A DNA stretch of 64,000 nt from positions 62,001 to 126,000 of the forward strand of contig NZ_JAJGSX010000022.1 of the NCBI RefSeq assembly GCF_021245725.1, read 5' to 3'. The notes under the pieces were generated by a model. That model worked only from the letters and a program-made list of their open reading frames with translations, ran no database searches and was not told the DNA's origin. Every line of letters starts with the position of its first letter. Positions within the stretch are counted from its first letter, which is position 1. Source of the DNA: Pseudonocardia sp. TRM90224 (GTDB lineage Bacteria > Actinomycetota > Actinomycetes > Mycobacteriales > Pseudonocardiaceae). The position numbers were made by a program, and so were the translations under genes. Positions 48,809 to 57,792 of the stretch are shown piece after piece.

Positions 48809-51800
48809 TCACCGCAGCGACCAGGTCCTTCGCCTCGGCCCACGAAAGCGCTGCCCCGGCGGCATGCGCTGCCATGAAGTCGTCTTCGTCCAGCGCAAGC
48901 GTGGTCTGCTCGGCGATCCGTCGGGCGTCGAGGTCCGCGCCGTCGCCGGCGCCGCGCAGCGTGGCTGCGGCGCCGAGCAGCTGTACCGCCGCGATGGGCC
49001 GACCGCGGCTCAACTCGATCCAGGCCGTCGTGACGGCGATCTCGGCTGCGATCGGGGTGTCCCAGGTCAGCATCAGCCGCACGGCGACATGGTTGAGGCG
49101 GCGCGCCGCGTCGTCCGGCCGCTCCTCGGCTGCGTCCACCTGCGCGAGCAGGCACAGCAGGAGGGCGGCGAGGTGGGGCGGGGTCTTCTCGCTGAGGCCC
49201 TCTTCGGCGTGGTCGCGCGTCTGCTCCAAGCGTCCGGCCCGCCACTCCAGCTGGGCGAGGCCGAAATGCACGGGGGCGACGACCTCGGCCGGAGCGGATG
49301 CAAACTCGTCGAGCAGGTCGTGGAGCCGACGACGCCCACCGTCCAGGTCGCCGGTCGCGGCGCGGTTCACCGCGGCGCCCACCTCGTTCTCGATCGAGTA
49401 CTCCGCCATGCCCAGCTCATGGAAGCACCGCGTGGCCCGCTCGTGCATCTCGGGCAGGCCGTGCAGCTCTCCGGAGAGCCTCAGGATCGGTTCGAGGGAG
49501 CTGAGCGCAGTCGCCGTGCCCCATCGCTCGCCGAGCCGCTCGAAGCCGTTCAACGCCTCGGTGAGGAGGATCCTGGCCTCGTCGACCTTCCCGGTGATCC
49601 TGGCCAGCTGGCCGCGGATGAGCAGCCCGGCTGCGCGGCTCCATGCATCGGGTCGCTCACGCGGATCGTCGGGGAACGGCTGCTGCATGGCGTCCGGTGC
49701 GGCGATCATGGCCGCCAGCCTGACCTCTTCGAGCAACGGGTGGAGAGCGCCGTCGATGCCGTTGATCGCCTGCACGACATCGCTGAGGTCGGCTGCGAAC
49801 TGGTCGGGCCGGCTGTGGGGGCCGGTGTTGAGGCCGCGCGCCGCGACGACGACTGCGCGGGCGGTGGGATCGGCGGGTCCTCGTAGCGCGAGTGTTCGGT
49901 CGAGCAGATCGAGCGTCTCGGGTGGATTGCCTTGCAGCGACCAGTACCAGCTCAGCGCGGCTCCGAACCTGGCCGCCGCGTCGGCGTCCGCCTGGGCGAT
50001 CGTCCAGCGGAATGCGGTCAGCAGATTGTCGCGCTCGGCCTCGAGCCGGGCCAGCCATCGCAGCTGGTCGCGGGTGCGCAGGTGCGGGTCGGCGGTCTTG
50101 GCCAATTCGAGGAAGAACGCGGCGTGCCGTGCCCTGACGTCATCGGTCTCGGCGCGAGCAGCGAGCTGCTCCAGGCCGTACTCCCGGATGGTCTCGAGCA
50201 TCCGGTATCGCGGGTCGTCCGTGCCGTCGGTCTCGGCGGTTTGCAGCAGCGATTTGTCGACGAGCGCGGCCAGCAGTTCGGGAGCGTCGAGACCGCCGAT
50301 GGCTTGCGCGGCGTCCTCCCCGAAGCTGCCGGGCACCACCGAGAGCCGCTCCAGGAGCAACCGCTCGTCGTCGGCAAGCAGGTCCCAGCTCCACGCCACC
50401 ACGGCATGCAGGGTCCGGTGCCGGGGCAGCGCGGTGCGGCTGCCGCCGGTGAGCAGCCGGAACCGGTCGTCCAGCCGTGCTGCCACTATCTCGATGGGCA
50501 GGGTCCGCAAGCGGGCCGCGGCCAGCTCGATCGGCAGTGGCAGGCCGTCGAGCCGCTGGCAGATCTCGGTTGCGGCGGTCGACGTGTCGCTGTCGAGCGT
50601 GAAGTCGGGACGCACCGCGGTGGCGCGCTCGGCGAACAACCGGATCGCCGAGGGGGGATCGAGCGGCGGCACCGGGTGCAGGTGCTCGCCCCCGATCCGG
50701 AGCGGCTCCCGGCTGGTCGTCAGCACCCGCAGCCGTGGGCAGCGGCCGAGCAGCTTCTCGACCATCGCTGCCGCGGCATCGATCACGTGCTCGCAGTTGT
50801 CGAGCACCAACACGACGTCGTCGTCGCTGAGCAGGTCGACCAGCCGATCCAGCGTGTCGACCGCTGGTGGCAACGCGGGCCGGCCGGCTTCCCGTGCTCG
50901 CAGGACGTCGAGCACCGTGCTGTGTACGTCCGGGGCATCGACCGGGGCAAGCGCGACGAACCACACCCCGCCAGGCGCCGTGAGCCGGCTGCCGATGGTG
51001 GTGGCGAGCCGCGTCTTGCCCGCCCCACCCGGTCCGACCAGCGTGACCAGCCGCGCTCTGCCGAGCAGCTCGACCACCTGGCGGACGTCGTCGTCGCGGC
51101 CGACGAAGCTGGTCAACGAGGCGTCCAGGTTGCCACGAGCCGCGGGCCGCGGGCCGCCGCCCGCCTCACCGCGCAGCACCGCGAGGTGGGCCGACTGCAA
51201 CACCGGGCCGGGATCGCTGCCGAACGCCTCGACCAGTCGGTCCCGCAGCTGCTGGTAGGCGGCCAGCGCCTCCGTACCCCGACCGGCTGCGGCGAGCGCC
51301 CTCATCAGCTGGGCGTGCAACCGCTCGTGCAACGGGTGATCAGCGGCCAGCAGCTCGATCTCCTCGACGAGATCGGGATCGACCTGGGGAAACCCGAGCA
51401 CGAGGTCGGCCTCGATGCGGTCCTCCAGCGCTGCCAGCCGGGCCCGTTCCAGCCGCTCGATCTCCGCGTCGATGAACGGGGCCTCGCGGACGTCGGCAAG
51501 TGCAGGCCCGCGCCAGAGCGCGAGCGCCTCGCGCAGGGTCGCCGCAGCCTCGGCGGTGCTGCCGCGTGCGAGCAGTTGCCGTCCCGACCGGGCCAACGCT
51601 TCGAACCGGGCGGTATCCACGTCGGCGGCCAGCCGGTATCCGGCCGGGTCCGAGGTCAGCAGTGCTGGATCACCGAGGATCCGCCGCAACCGCGAGACCA
51701 GCGACTGGAGGGCGTTCGCCTCGTCAGCCGGTGGCGCCGCCTCCTCCCACAGCGCCCCGACCAGCACCTCCGGCCGCACGGCACGACCGGCGTCGAGCGC

Positions 51801-51932
51801 GAGCCTGGCGAGCAGTGCCCGCAGGCGGGCTCCGCTCACCGCAACCGGACCTGCGCCGGTGTCCAGCACCAGCGTCCCGAGCAGGCCGACCCGGACTCGA
51901 AGGGGCGGCTCCGCGCCCACGTCGGCTTGCAC
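48795..51932 (-). CDS. AfsR/SARP-type large regulator: BTAD-NB-ARC ATPase-TPR-like
   Basis: 1045 residues from a GTG. Residues ~12-105 are an OmpR-like DNA-binding domain (RVGLLGTLVLDTGAGPVAVSGARLRALLARLALDAGRAV...), ~110-255 the BTAD helices, ~275-600 an NB-ARC/AAA-type ATPase with Walker A GPGGAGKT and Walker B VVLVLDNCEHV, and the rest helical TPR-like repeats. Such proteins integrate signals through ATP-driven oligomerisation to activate secondary metabolism. It stands alone, with no obvious target cluster adjacent. Confidence 0.9.
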   Translation of the reverse strand: MQADVGAEPPLRVRVGLLGTLVLDTGAGPVAVSGARLRALLARLALDAGRAVRPEVLVGALWEEAAPPADEANALQSLVSRLRRILGDPALLTSDPAGYRLAADVDTARFEALARSGRQLLARGSTAEAAATLREALALWRGPALADVREAPFIDAEIERLERARLAALEDRIEADLVLGFPQVDPDLVEEIELLAADHPLHERLHAQLMRALAAAGRGTEALAAYQQLRDRLVEAFGSDPGPVLQSAHLAVLRGEAGGGPRPAARGNLDASLTSFVGRDDDVRQVVELLGRARLVTLVGPGGAGKTRLATTIGSRLTAPGGVWFVALAPVDAPDVHSTVLDVLRAREAGRPALPPAVDTLDRLVDLLSDDDVVLVLDNCEHVIDAAAAMVEKLLGRCPRLRVLTTSREPLRIGGEHLHPVPPLDPPSAIRLFAERATAVRPDFTLDSDTSTAATEICQRLDGLPLPIELAAARLRTLPIEIVAARLDDRFRLLTGGSRTALPRHRTLHAVVAWSWDLLADDERLLLERLSVVPGSFGEDAAQAIGGLDAPELLAALVDKSLLQTAETDGTDDPRYRMLETIREYGLEQLAARAETDDVRARHAAFFLELAKTADPHLRTRDQLRWLARLEAERDNLLTAFRWTIAQADADAAARFGAALSWYWSLQGNPPETLDLLDRTLALRGPADPTARAVVVAARGLNTGPHSRPDQFAADLSDVVQAINGIDGALHPLLEEVRLAAMIAAPDAMQQPFPDDPRERPDAWSRAAGLLIRGQLARITGKVDEARILLTEALNGFERLGERWGTATALSSLEPILRLSGELHGLPEMHERATRCFHELGMAEYSIENEVGAAVNRAATGDLDGGRRRLHDLLDEFASAPAEVVAPVHFGLAQLEWRAGRLEQTRDHAEEGLSEKTPPHLAALLLCLLAQVDAAEERPDDAARRLNHVAVRLMLTWDTPIAAEIAVTTAWIELSRGRPIAAVQLLGAAATLRGAGDGADLDARRIAEQTTLALDEDDFMAAHAAGAALSWAEAKDLVAAVIIGG

Positions 51933-52160
51933 CCGATCGAGATTAGTACGAGCGGCGCGCCGCCGTCTGGTAACGCCGTGTAGCTAAATCATCCGAATCA
52001 CGTCAGAACTGACCGATCGATGAGGAAGAAGGAAGTGTCGTGCCTTACGCTCTGTGTGTCCGTCGAGTGAGCGGTGCTCCCCAGCGCACCTCGACCGGCA
52101 TGCCAGCGGGCCCGATGACGGGCTCGTTCAGGGGGCTTTCCTTTCCACGAGGACTGGCAG
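51933..52160. other. Intergenic region with possible short leader peptide
   Basis: 228 bp between divergent genes. It contains the palindrome GCGGCGCGCCGC (51952-51963) and a short frame from the ATG at 52020 to 52070 (MRKKEVSCLTLCVSVE) upstream of the GT-C gene. Whether the short frame is translated is unknown; I see no attenuator structure. Confidence 0.3.
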
Positions 52161-53924
52161 ATGACGACGTCTTCCGTAAGGGTCAACGGAACCGGTTCGC
52201 AGGAGCTCGGGCGGCCGCCCACACGGCATCGGGCGGTGCGGCCGCCAAGCAGGTTCTGGCCTGCGGCGATCGCCGTAGTGGTGCCGACCGCACTGGTCGG
52301 GGCGCACGGCTGGCTGTACGGCCGGTGGATCGTCGACGATGCGGCGATCACGTTCGCGTACGCGAGGTCGATCGCGGCCGGGGCGGGGCCGGTGCTGCAG
52401 GTGGGCGCGCCCCCGGTGGAGGGGTACTCGAACCCGGCGTGGATGGCGCTGCACGTGTTGGGCAGCTGGTTGGGGCTGTTCGACCGCGGCACGTGGTTCG
52501 GGGTGCCGGACTACGTGGCGTTCCCGAAGGCGCTGGCGTTGGTGCTGGTGGCGGTGATGTTCGCCGGGTTCTACCGGGTGGCGCGTGCGGTGGTGGCGCG
52601 GCCTGCGCTGGTGACGGTGATCGCCGGGGTGTTGGTGGCGGCGACGCCGTCGTTCGTGATCTGGGTGCTGTCCGGGCTCGAGAACTCGCTGCTGGTCGCC
52701 GTGGCGGTATGGCTGGTCGCGCTCATGGTGCCCGCTATTGCTTCCGATCAAATTGCCGATCGTTATTCCGGTGCCACAGAAGATGGCCTGCTCGGGACGC
52801 GATTGGCGGTGTGGTGCGGGTTGCTCGCTGCGGTAGCGGCACTGACCCGTCCGGACGGTGTGATCTACGCGGGGGCATTCCCGTTGGTGGCGATCGTGCT
52901 GATGCGGCGCGGGCAGATTGGCCGTACTGCGGCTGCAGTTGCGATCTCGTGCGTGGCGTTCGTGGTGCCGTTCGGTGCGTACCTGGTGTGGCGGGTGGCG
53001 ACGTTCGGGGAGTGGTTGCCGAACACCGCGATCGCGAAGGGGCAGCAGGCGCCGACCTGGGAGGCGTTCGCGCAGCCGGTCGAGCTGGGCACGTACGCGG
53101 GGTGGCCGGTGATCGGCGCCGCCGCGGTGGTCGTCGTGGCGGCGTTCGTGCTGGGCGGGCCGTTGCGGCGGCCGATGGTCGCGGTGCTCGTGCCGTTCGT
53201 GCTGGCGGTGGCGGCGTTCACGATCCTCCAGGCCGACTGGATGGTGCAGCTGCGGTTCGCCACGCCGGTGTGGGCGCTGGGTGCGTTGCTGACGGTCTTG
53301 TCGGCCGCGCAGCTGGCGGCGGCGTTCTGGTCGGGCCGACGGCTGCTGACCGCCGCCGGTGTGGTGGTGCTCGGCGCCGCGGCCGTGTCGTCGGCGCCGG
53401 CGATGTGGGAGGCGTCGGTCGAGTTCACCGACGATCCGACGATCGGCGTGTGCGTGGTCACCGAGCACTCGGGACGGATGGTGAACAGCTACGCGGCCGC
53501 GCTCGGACTGCCGAACGCGGCAGCTCCGAACCCGTCGGTGCTGGCTCCCGACCTGGGCGGCTCGGCGATGGCGAGCAAGCTGCGGCTCGTCGACCTGGCG
53601 GGGCTCGCCGACGCGCAGATCGCGAGGTTCTGGGCGAGCGAGAACTACCCGGCGTTCGCCGACCACATCTACGACGTCGTCAAGCCGACCTTCATCAAGG
53701 CGCACGAGTTCTGGTTCTCCGAGCCCGGCCTCGACGAGGACCCGCGGCTGGAGCGCGACTACGTCGAGATCGCATCGCACGGGTCGTTCACCGACTACGT
53801 CCGCCGTGACGCGATCACCGACCAGGCCAAGCTCGACGCGCTGAAGGTGCTCGCGGAGACCCAGCTGGTCCCGGCCGTGGAGCAGGTGTGGTCGCTGGAC
53901 TCCTGCGGCGACCGGCTCGAGTGA
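52161..53924 (+). CDS. GT-C fold membrane glycosyltransferase-like protein (AftB-like)
   Basis: 587 residues, about ten membrane segments followed by a ~170-residue outer domain. After the first helix, WIVDDAAITFAYARSIAAGAGPVLQVGAPPVEGYSNPAWMALHVLG carries the acidic DD pair and EGYSNP motif of GT-C enzymes that use polyprenyl-phosphate sugars, similar to the arabinofuranosyltransferase AftB. It likely transfers a sugar to the cell wall or a lipid-linked glycan outside the membrane. It stands alone between regulators. Confidence 0.75.
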   Translation: MTTSSVRVNGTGSQELGRPPTRHRAVRPPSRFWPAAIAVVVPTALVGAHGWLYGRWIVDDAAITFAYARSIAAGAGPVLQVGAPPVEGYSNPAWMALHVLGSWLGLFDRGTWFGVPDYVAFPKALALVLVAVMFAGFYRVARAVVARPALVTVIAGVLVAATPSFVIWVLSGLENSLLVAVAVWLVALMVPAIASDQIADRYSGATEDGLLGTRLAVWCGLLAAVAALTRPDGVIYAGAFPLVAIVLMRRGQIGRTAAAVAISCVAFVVPFGAYLVWRVATFGEWLPNTAIAKGQQAPTWEAFAQPVELGTYAGWPVIGAAAVVVVAAFVLGGPLRRPMVAVLVPFVLAVAAFTILQADWMVQLRFATPVWALGALLTVLSAAQLAAAFWSGRRLLTAAGVVVLGAAAVSSAPAMWEASVEFTDDPTIGVCVVTEHSGRMVNSYAAALGLPNAAAPNPSVLAPDLGGSAMASKLRLVDLAGLADAQIARFWASENYPAFADHIYDVVKPTFIKAHEFWFSEPGLDEDPRLERDYVEIASHGSFTDYVRRDAITDQAKLDALKVLAETQLVPAVEQVWSLDSCGDRLE

Positions 53925-53933
53925 CCGCGACGT

Positions 53934-54587
53934 TCAGCCGCCGGTCCGCCCGCTCCCGAGGTACGCGAGCACGGCCAGCACCCGCCGGTGGCCGCTGTCG
54001 TGCTGGCCGAGGCCGAGTTTCGCGAAGATGTTGCCGATGTGCTTGTGGACGGCGTTGTCGCTGACGACCAGCCGCGAGCGGATCGTCGAGTTGTCGTGCC
54101 CCTCCGCCATCAACGCGAGCACCTCCCGCTCGCGCGGCGTGAGCGAGCCGACGAGGTCGTCGCGCCTGCTGAGCAGCTGCGCGACCACCTCGGGGTCCAT
54201 CACGGTGGCTCCCGCCGCGACCCGTTCGAGCGCGTCGACGAACTCACCGACCCGGCTCACGCGGTCCTTGAGCAGGTAGCCGACCCCGCCGCGGCCGTCG
54301 GAGAGCAGCTCGCGCGCGTAGTCCTGCTCGACGTACTGGGAGAGCACGAGCACCGGCAGTTCGGGACGGTTCCGGCGGGCCTGCAACGCGGCCTTGATGC
54401 CCTCGTCCCGGAACGTCGGAGGCAACCGGACGTCCACGATCGCGGCGTCCGGCCGGTGCTCCTCGACGGCGGCGAGGAACGTCGGCGCGTCGCCGACGCA
54501 CGCGGCGACCTCGATGCCCCTGGTGTCGAGGATCAGCTCCAGACCTGCCGAGAGCAGGACGTTGTCCTCGACGATCACGACCTGCAC
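53934..54587 (-). CDS. NarL/LuxR-type response regulator
   Basis: 217 residues from a GTG overlapping the kinase gene by 13 bp. The receiver domain (VQVVIVEDNVLLSAGLELIL) has the phosphorylation Asp in AAIVDVRLPP and Lys in YLLKDRV. The C-terminal LuxR helix-turn-helix is LTPREREVLALMAEGHDNSTIRSRLVVSDNAVHKHIGNIFAKLGL. It is the partner of the upstream sensor kinase, and its targets are unknown. Confidence 0.92.
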   Translation of the reverse strand: MQVVIVEDNVLLSAGLELILDTRGIEVAACVGDAPTFLAAVEEHRPDAAIVDVRLPPTFRDEGIKAALQARRNRPELPVLVLSQYVEQDYARELLSDGRGGVGYLLKDRVSRVGEFVDALERVAAGATVMDPEVVAQLLSRRDDLVGSLTPREREVLALMAEGHDNSTIRSRLVVSDNAVHKHIGNIFAKLGLGQHDSGHRRVLAVLAYLGSGRTGG

Positions 54588-55822
54588 GGCAGCTCCACGG
54601 AGATCACCGTCGGGCCGCCGGCGGGGCTCGAGACGTCGGTGGTGCCGTCCAACGCGGCCACCCTGCCCCGCAGCCCGACGAGGCCGGTGCCCTTCGACTC
54701 GTCGACGCCGCCCATGCCGTCGTCGGTGACCGTGATCGCGAGCGACGCGTCGCGCTTGCCGAGCCGGACCAGGACGTTCGTCGCGCCGCTGTGCTTGGTC
54801 GCGTTCGTGACCGCCTCCGACACCACGAAGTAGGCGGCGGCCTCCACCGCAGCCGGGAGCCGCCCGAGGTCGTCGGTCTCGAGCCGGACCGGCACCCCCG
54901 CGCGGGTCGTGAGCGCCGTGAGGGCTCCGAGCAGGCCGCGGTCGGCGAGGATCGGCGGGTAGATCGTGCGGATCACGGCACGCAGCTCCGTCATCGCCTC
55001 CTCCGTCCCCTCGTGCGCCTGCTTCAGCAGCATCGCGGCCGTCTCCGGATCGGCGGTGAGCGACTCCCTCGCCACCCCGAGCCGCATCGCGATCGCGACG
55101 AGCCGGGCCTGCGTGCCGTCGTGCAGATCGCGCTCGATCCGGCGCAGCTCGGCGCCGTGCGCGTCGACGGCGTCGGCCCGCGAGCGGGTGAGCACGTCGA
55201 CCCGGCGGGCCATCTCGTCCTCCGGCGACGGCGCGAGCACGGCGAGGCAGGTGCGCGCGTGCCACCGGGACAGTCGAGGCAACGCCCACCAGCCGAGCGC
55301 GCCGACGAGGAGCACCTGCACCGGCGCGAGCAGCGCGGCCGCCCAGCTCGTCACCGGGACGACCAGCAGCAGCCGCAGCGGCTCCGCCTCGGGGAACACC
55401 CACCACAGCGGGGTGGCGATGCAGGTGAAGAGGACGTCCCCGACGACGTAGAGAGCCAAGAGCCCGGTCGGCAACCCGGTGCCGATGGCGACGAAGATCC
55501 AGCGCAGGTCGCGGCGCACACCCCGGTCGCGGAGGTAGCGGCGCCACCGCGGGCCCTCACCGGTGACGGGGAGCGGGCGCGGTTCGAACGGCACGTCGAG
55601 CAGCCGGCTCCCGCGGCGCCGGTGCCATTCGGCCCAGCTGCGCAGCACACCCAGCGCCGCCGGCAGCACGACGAACCCGGCGCCCGCGAATGTGATCGTC
55701 ATCGTTGCCGCGAGCAGCAGCGGCGGCGCGAAGAGCGTCACCATCGCCGCAGGCAGGGTGATCAGCAGGTATCGCGCCCCGCCCAGCACGCGAGGCGCCG
55801 TTCGGAGCACCGCGTCGGTCAT
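54575..55822 (-). CDS. DesK/NarX-type sensor histidine kinase
   Basis: 415 residues. The N-terminal ~200 residues carry about four to six membrane helices with no large sensor domain. The HisKA_3 dimerisation helix has the phosphoacceptor in RRIERDLHDGTQARLVAIAMRLG. The ATPase domain shows VSEAVTNATKHSGATNV (N box) and GTGLVGLRGRVAALDG (G box). It is coupled to the response regulator and probably senses membrane state or a membrane-active compound. Confidence 0.92.
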   Translation of the reverse strand: MTDAVLRTAPRVLGGARYLLITLPAAMVTLFAPPLLLAATMTITFAGAGFVVLPAALGVLRSWAEWHRRRGSRLLDVPFEPRPLPVTGEGPRWRRYLRDRGVRRDLRWIFVAIGTGLPTGLLALYVVGDVLFTCIATPLWWVFPEAEPLRLLLVVPVTSWAAALLAPVQVLLVGALGWWALPRLSRWHARTCLAVLAPSPEDEMARRVDVLTRSRADAVDAHGAELRRIERDLHDGTQARLVAIAMRLGVARESLTADPETAAMLLKQAHEGTEEAMTELRAVIRTIYPPILADRGLLGALTALTTRAGVPVRLETDDLGRLPAAVEAAAYFVVSEAVTNATKHSGATNVLVRLGKRDASLAITVTDDGMGGVDESKGTGLVGLRGRVAALDGTTDVSSPAGGPTVISVELPCRS

Positions 55823-55869
55823 GGTCCGGAGTCTCCAGCAGGTCGGCCGGTCACGTCAGTACGGCCTGC

Positions 55870-55890
55870 CCCACCATCGGCGGTGGTGGG
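55870..55890. promoter_or_regulatory. Dyad upstream of the two-component operon
   Basis: CCCACCA-TCGGCGG-TGGTGGG: perfect 7-bp arms, 48-68 bases upstream of the kinase start and about 100 upstream of the divergent Wzz-like gene. It is a candidate site for the response regulator. Confidence 0.4.
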
Positions 55891-55989
55891 TGCGTGCGGA
55901 ACGCGAGCATCCTGCTCGCCTCCAGGCGCAAGCGGCTGTCCGGGTACCGTTCTCCTCGTGGATGGCATCCGATCAGGTGGGCAGGAGTG

Positions 55990-56682
55990 ATGGCGGGTTC
56001 ATCGCGGCGCTCGATGATCGTGATCGCGGCAGCGGGTTTGATCGTGGGTGTGCTGGCCGTGGTGGTCGCGCTGGGGTCGGGGGTGCTCCCCGAGCGCGTC
56101 TACCGCGCGGAGACCGTGCTCGCGATCGTCCCGGCGCCGGTCCCGCCCCCGCCCAAGCCGCTGAAACCGGGCGAGCTGCCACCGACGGCCGCGGACGTGG
56201 CCGCCGAGCTGGAGGAGACGCGCGCCGGGCTCTGGGACAAGATCAGCGCGGGTACGCCGAGCACCATCGCGGCTCAGTTCTACCTGCAGGGGCGGTTCAA
56301 GGACGTCGCGGCGAAGGCCGCAGGCGTGGCGCCCACTGACCTCGCGGCGACGTCGACGCTGCTCGGCACCTCCGTGCTGATCGACGTGAAGCTCGATGCG
56401 CCGACGGCATCGGCCGCCGAGACCGGGCTCGACGCGATGGTGCAAGCGGCCAACCCGGTGGTCAAGACGATGCTGGAGCGCTACGACGTCAAGGTGCTGC
56501 AGCCCGCGGTCGACACCGCAAAGGCCGCTGGCATCCCGCAGAGCCAGCTGCTGCTGCTCATCTTCCTCGGCGGCGCCATGTTCGGGTCGGGTATCGCGCT
56601 CGTCGTCACCCGCGCGCGTTCTCGCCTGCGGACCGAGGACGAGCCGCCCCCGCCGCCTCGACGGCGGTCGCCTGCGCGCTAG
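55990..56682 (+). CDS. Wzz/chain-length-determinant-like membrane protein
   Basis: 230 residues from the ATG at 55990 with CAGGAG close upstream. An N-terminal helix (MIVIAAAGLIVGVLAVVVALGSGVL), an extracytoplasmic region of ~150 residues beginning with a Pro-rich stretch (VPAPVPPPPKPLKPGELPP), and a C-terminal helix (LLLLIFLGGAMFGSGIALVV) with a basic tail form the two-TM layout of polysaccharide co-polymerases. Similarity is by layout rather than motif, so the role is tentative. Confidence 0.55.
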   Translation: MAGSSRRSMIVIAAAGLIVGVLAVVVALGSGVLPERVYRAETVLAIVPAPVPPPPKPLKPGELPPTAADVAAELEETRAGLWDKISAGTPSTIAAQFYLQGRFKDVAAKAAGVAPTDLAATSTLLGTSVLIDVKLDAPTASAAETGLDAMVQAANPVVKTMLERYDVKVLQPAVDTAKAAGIPQSQLLLLIFLGGAMFGSGIALVVTRARSRLRTEDEPPPPPRRRSPAR

Positions 56683-56728
56683 CCGGGACGCCGGGACGTC
56701 GCCGCCGGCAACGCCTATCGTCGGTGCC

Positions 56729-57706
56729 GTGACGGCAGAGGCGGTTGCCGAGGTCTTCGAGACCCATCGGCCGCGGCTGTTCGCGGTCGCCTACCGCATG
56801 CTCGGTTCCGCCGGCGATGCGGAGGACGCCGTGCAGGACACGTACCTGCGCTGGGCGGGCGCCGAAAGCGCTGCGATCGTCACGCCCGCCGCGTGGCTCA
56901 CCACGGTGCTGACCCGCATCTGCCTCAACCGGCTCACCTCGGCCCGCGCCACCAGGGAGCAGTACGTCGGCACCTGGCTCCCGGAGCCCGTCGCGACCGC
57001 TCTGCCCGGCCCTGCCGATGTCGTCGAGCAGCGTGACGCCCTCTCGTTCGGGTTGCTGGTGCTGCTGGAACGGCTCACCCCATCCGAGCGGGCGGTGTTC
57101 GTGTTGCGCGAGGCGTTCGCGCACACCCACCACGAGATCGCCGAGATGATCGGCATCAGCGAGTCGGCGTCCCAGCAGTTGCTGCGACGTGCCAAGGTCC
57201 GCCTCGAGGCCGCGCAGTCGAACACGCAGGCCCGCTTCACCGCATCGGACGCCGAGTCGCAGCGGCTGGTCGGCAGCTTCCTCGCCGCAGCCCAACGCGG
57301 CGACCACGACGAGCTGGTGCGCATGCTCTCCGCCGACGTGACGGCATGGGCGGACGGCGGCGGCACGGTCCCGGCCGCACGGCGCCCGATTCGGGGCGTC
57401 GACCACTTCGTGCGCTATGTCATGGCGACGCTGGGCAGGCTGCGGGAGATCCCCGCGCTCGATGTGCAGCTGTCGATGCTGGAGGTCAACGGCGCCCCGG
57501 CCGTCGTGGCGACCGGAGGCGGGCGCCTCATGCTCGTCGCGATCATCGAGGTCGAAGGCGGGCGGATCACCTCGATGCGCTCGGTCATGAGCCCCGAGAA
57601 GCTCGCGTTCATGGCGCGCCAGCTGGGCCACACGACGGTCGACGCGGAGACGGTCGCCACGCTGATCGCGTTGTGGCGGCAGCGCACCCCGGAGCAGGGC
57701 GCGTAA
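56729..57706 (+). CDS. ECF41-type (SigJ-like) RNA polymerase sigma factor with SnoaL-like extension
   Basis: 325 residues from a GTG at 56729. Region 2: FETHRPRLFAVAYRMLGSAGDAEDAVQDTYLRW; region 4: LLERLTPSERAVFVLREAFAHTHHEIAEMIGISESASQQLLRRAKVRLEAA. A ~110-residue NTF2/SnoaL-like domain follows, the fused regulator that defines ECF41. ECF41 genes normally neighbour an oxidoreductase, carboxymuconolactone decarboxylase or epimerase gene that they activate. An FAD oxidoreductase follows here. Confidence 0.9.
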   Translation: MTAEAVAEVFETHRPRLFAVAYRMLGSAGDAEDAVQDTYLRWAGAESAAIVTPAAWLTTVLTRICLNRLTSARATREQYVGTWLPEPVATALPGPADVVEQRDALSFGLLVLLERLTPSERAVFVLREAFAHTHHEIAEMIGISESASQQLLRRAKVRLEAAQSNTQARFTASDAESQRLVGSFLAAAQRGDHDELVRMLSADVTAWADGGGTVPAARRPIRGVDHFVRYVMATLGRLREIPALDVQLSMLEVNGAPAVVATGGGRLMLVAIIEVEGGRITSMRSVMSPEKLAFMARQLGHTTVDAETVATLIALWRQRTPEQGA

Positions 57707-57792
57707 GCGCGATCACAGCGTGGGCTGTCATGGACGGTCCCACTCGCCGGTTCAGGTAGCGATCTCAACCGGAACCGAACGAGGAGCTCACC

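Noticed and set aside
52020..52070. Cys-containing leader peptide acting as an attenuator for the GT-C gene
   Set aside because: The short frame has only two separated Cys codons and no terminator/antiterminator pair, and the gene is not linked to cysteine metabolism.
57707..57792. ECF41-type promoter for the FAD oxidoreductase
   Set aside because: TGTCATG resembles the -35 element TGTCACA, but no CGTC lies at the expected 16-bp distance, so I did not annotate it despite the expected gene pairing.
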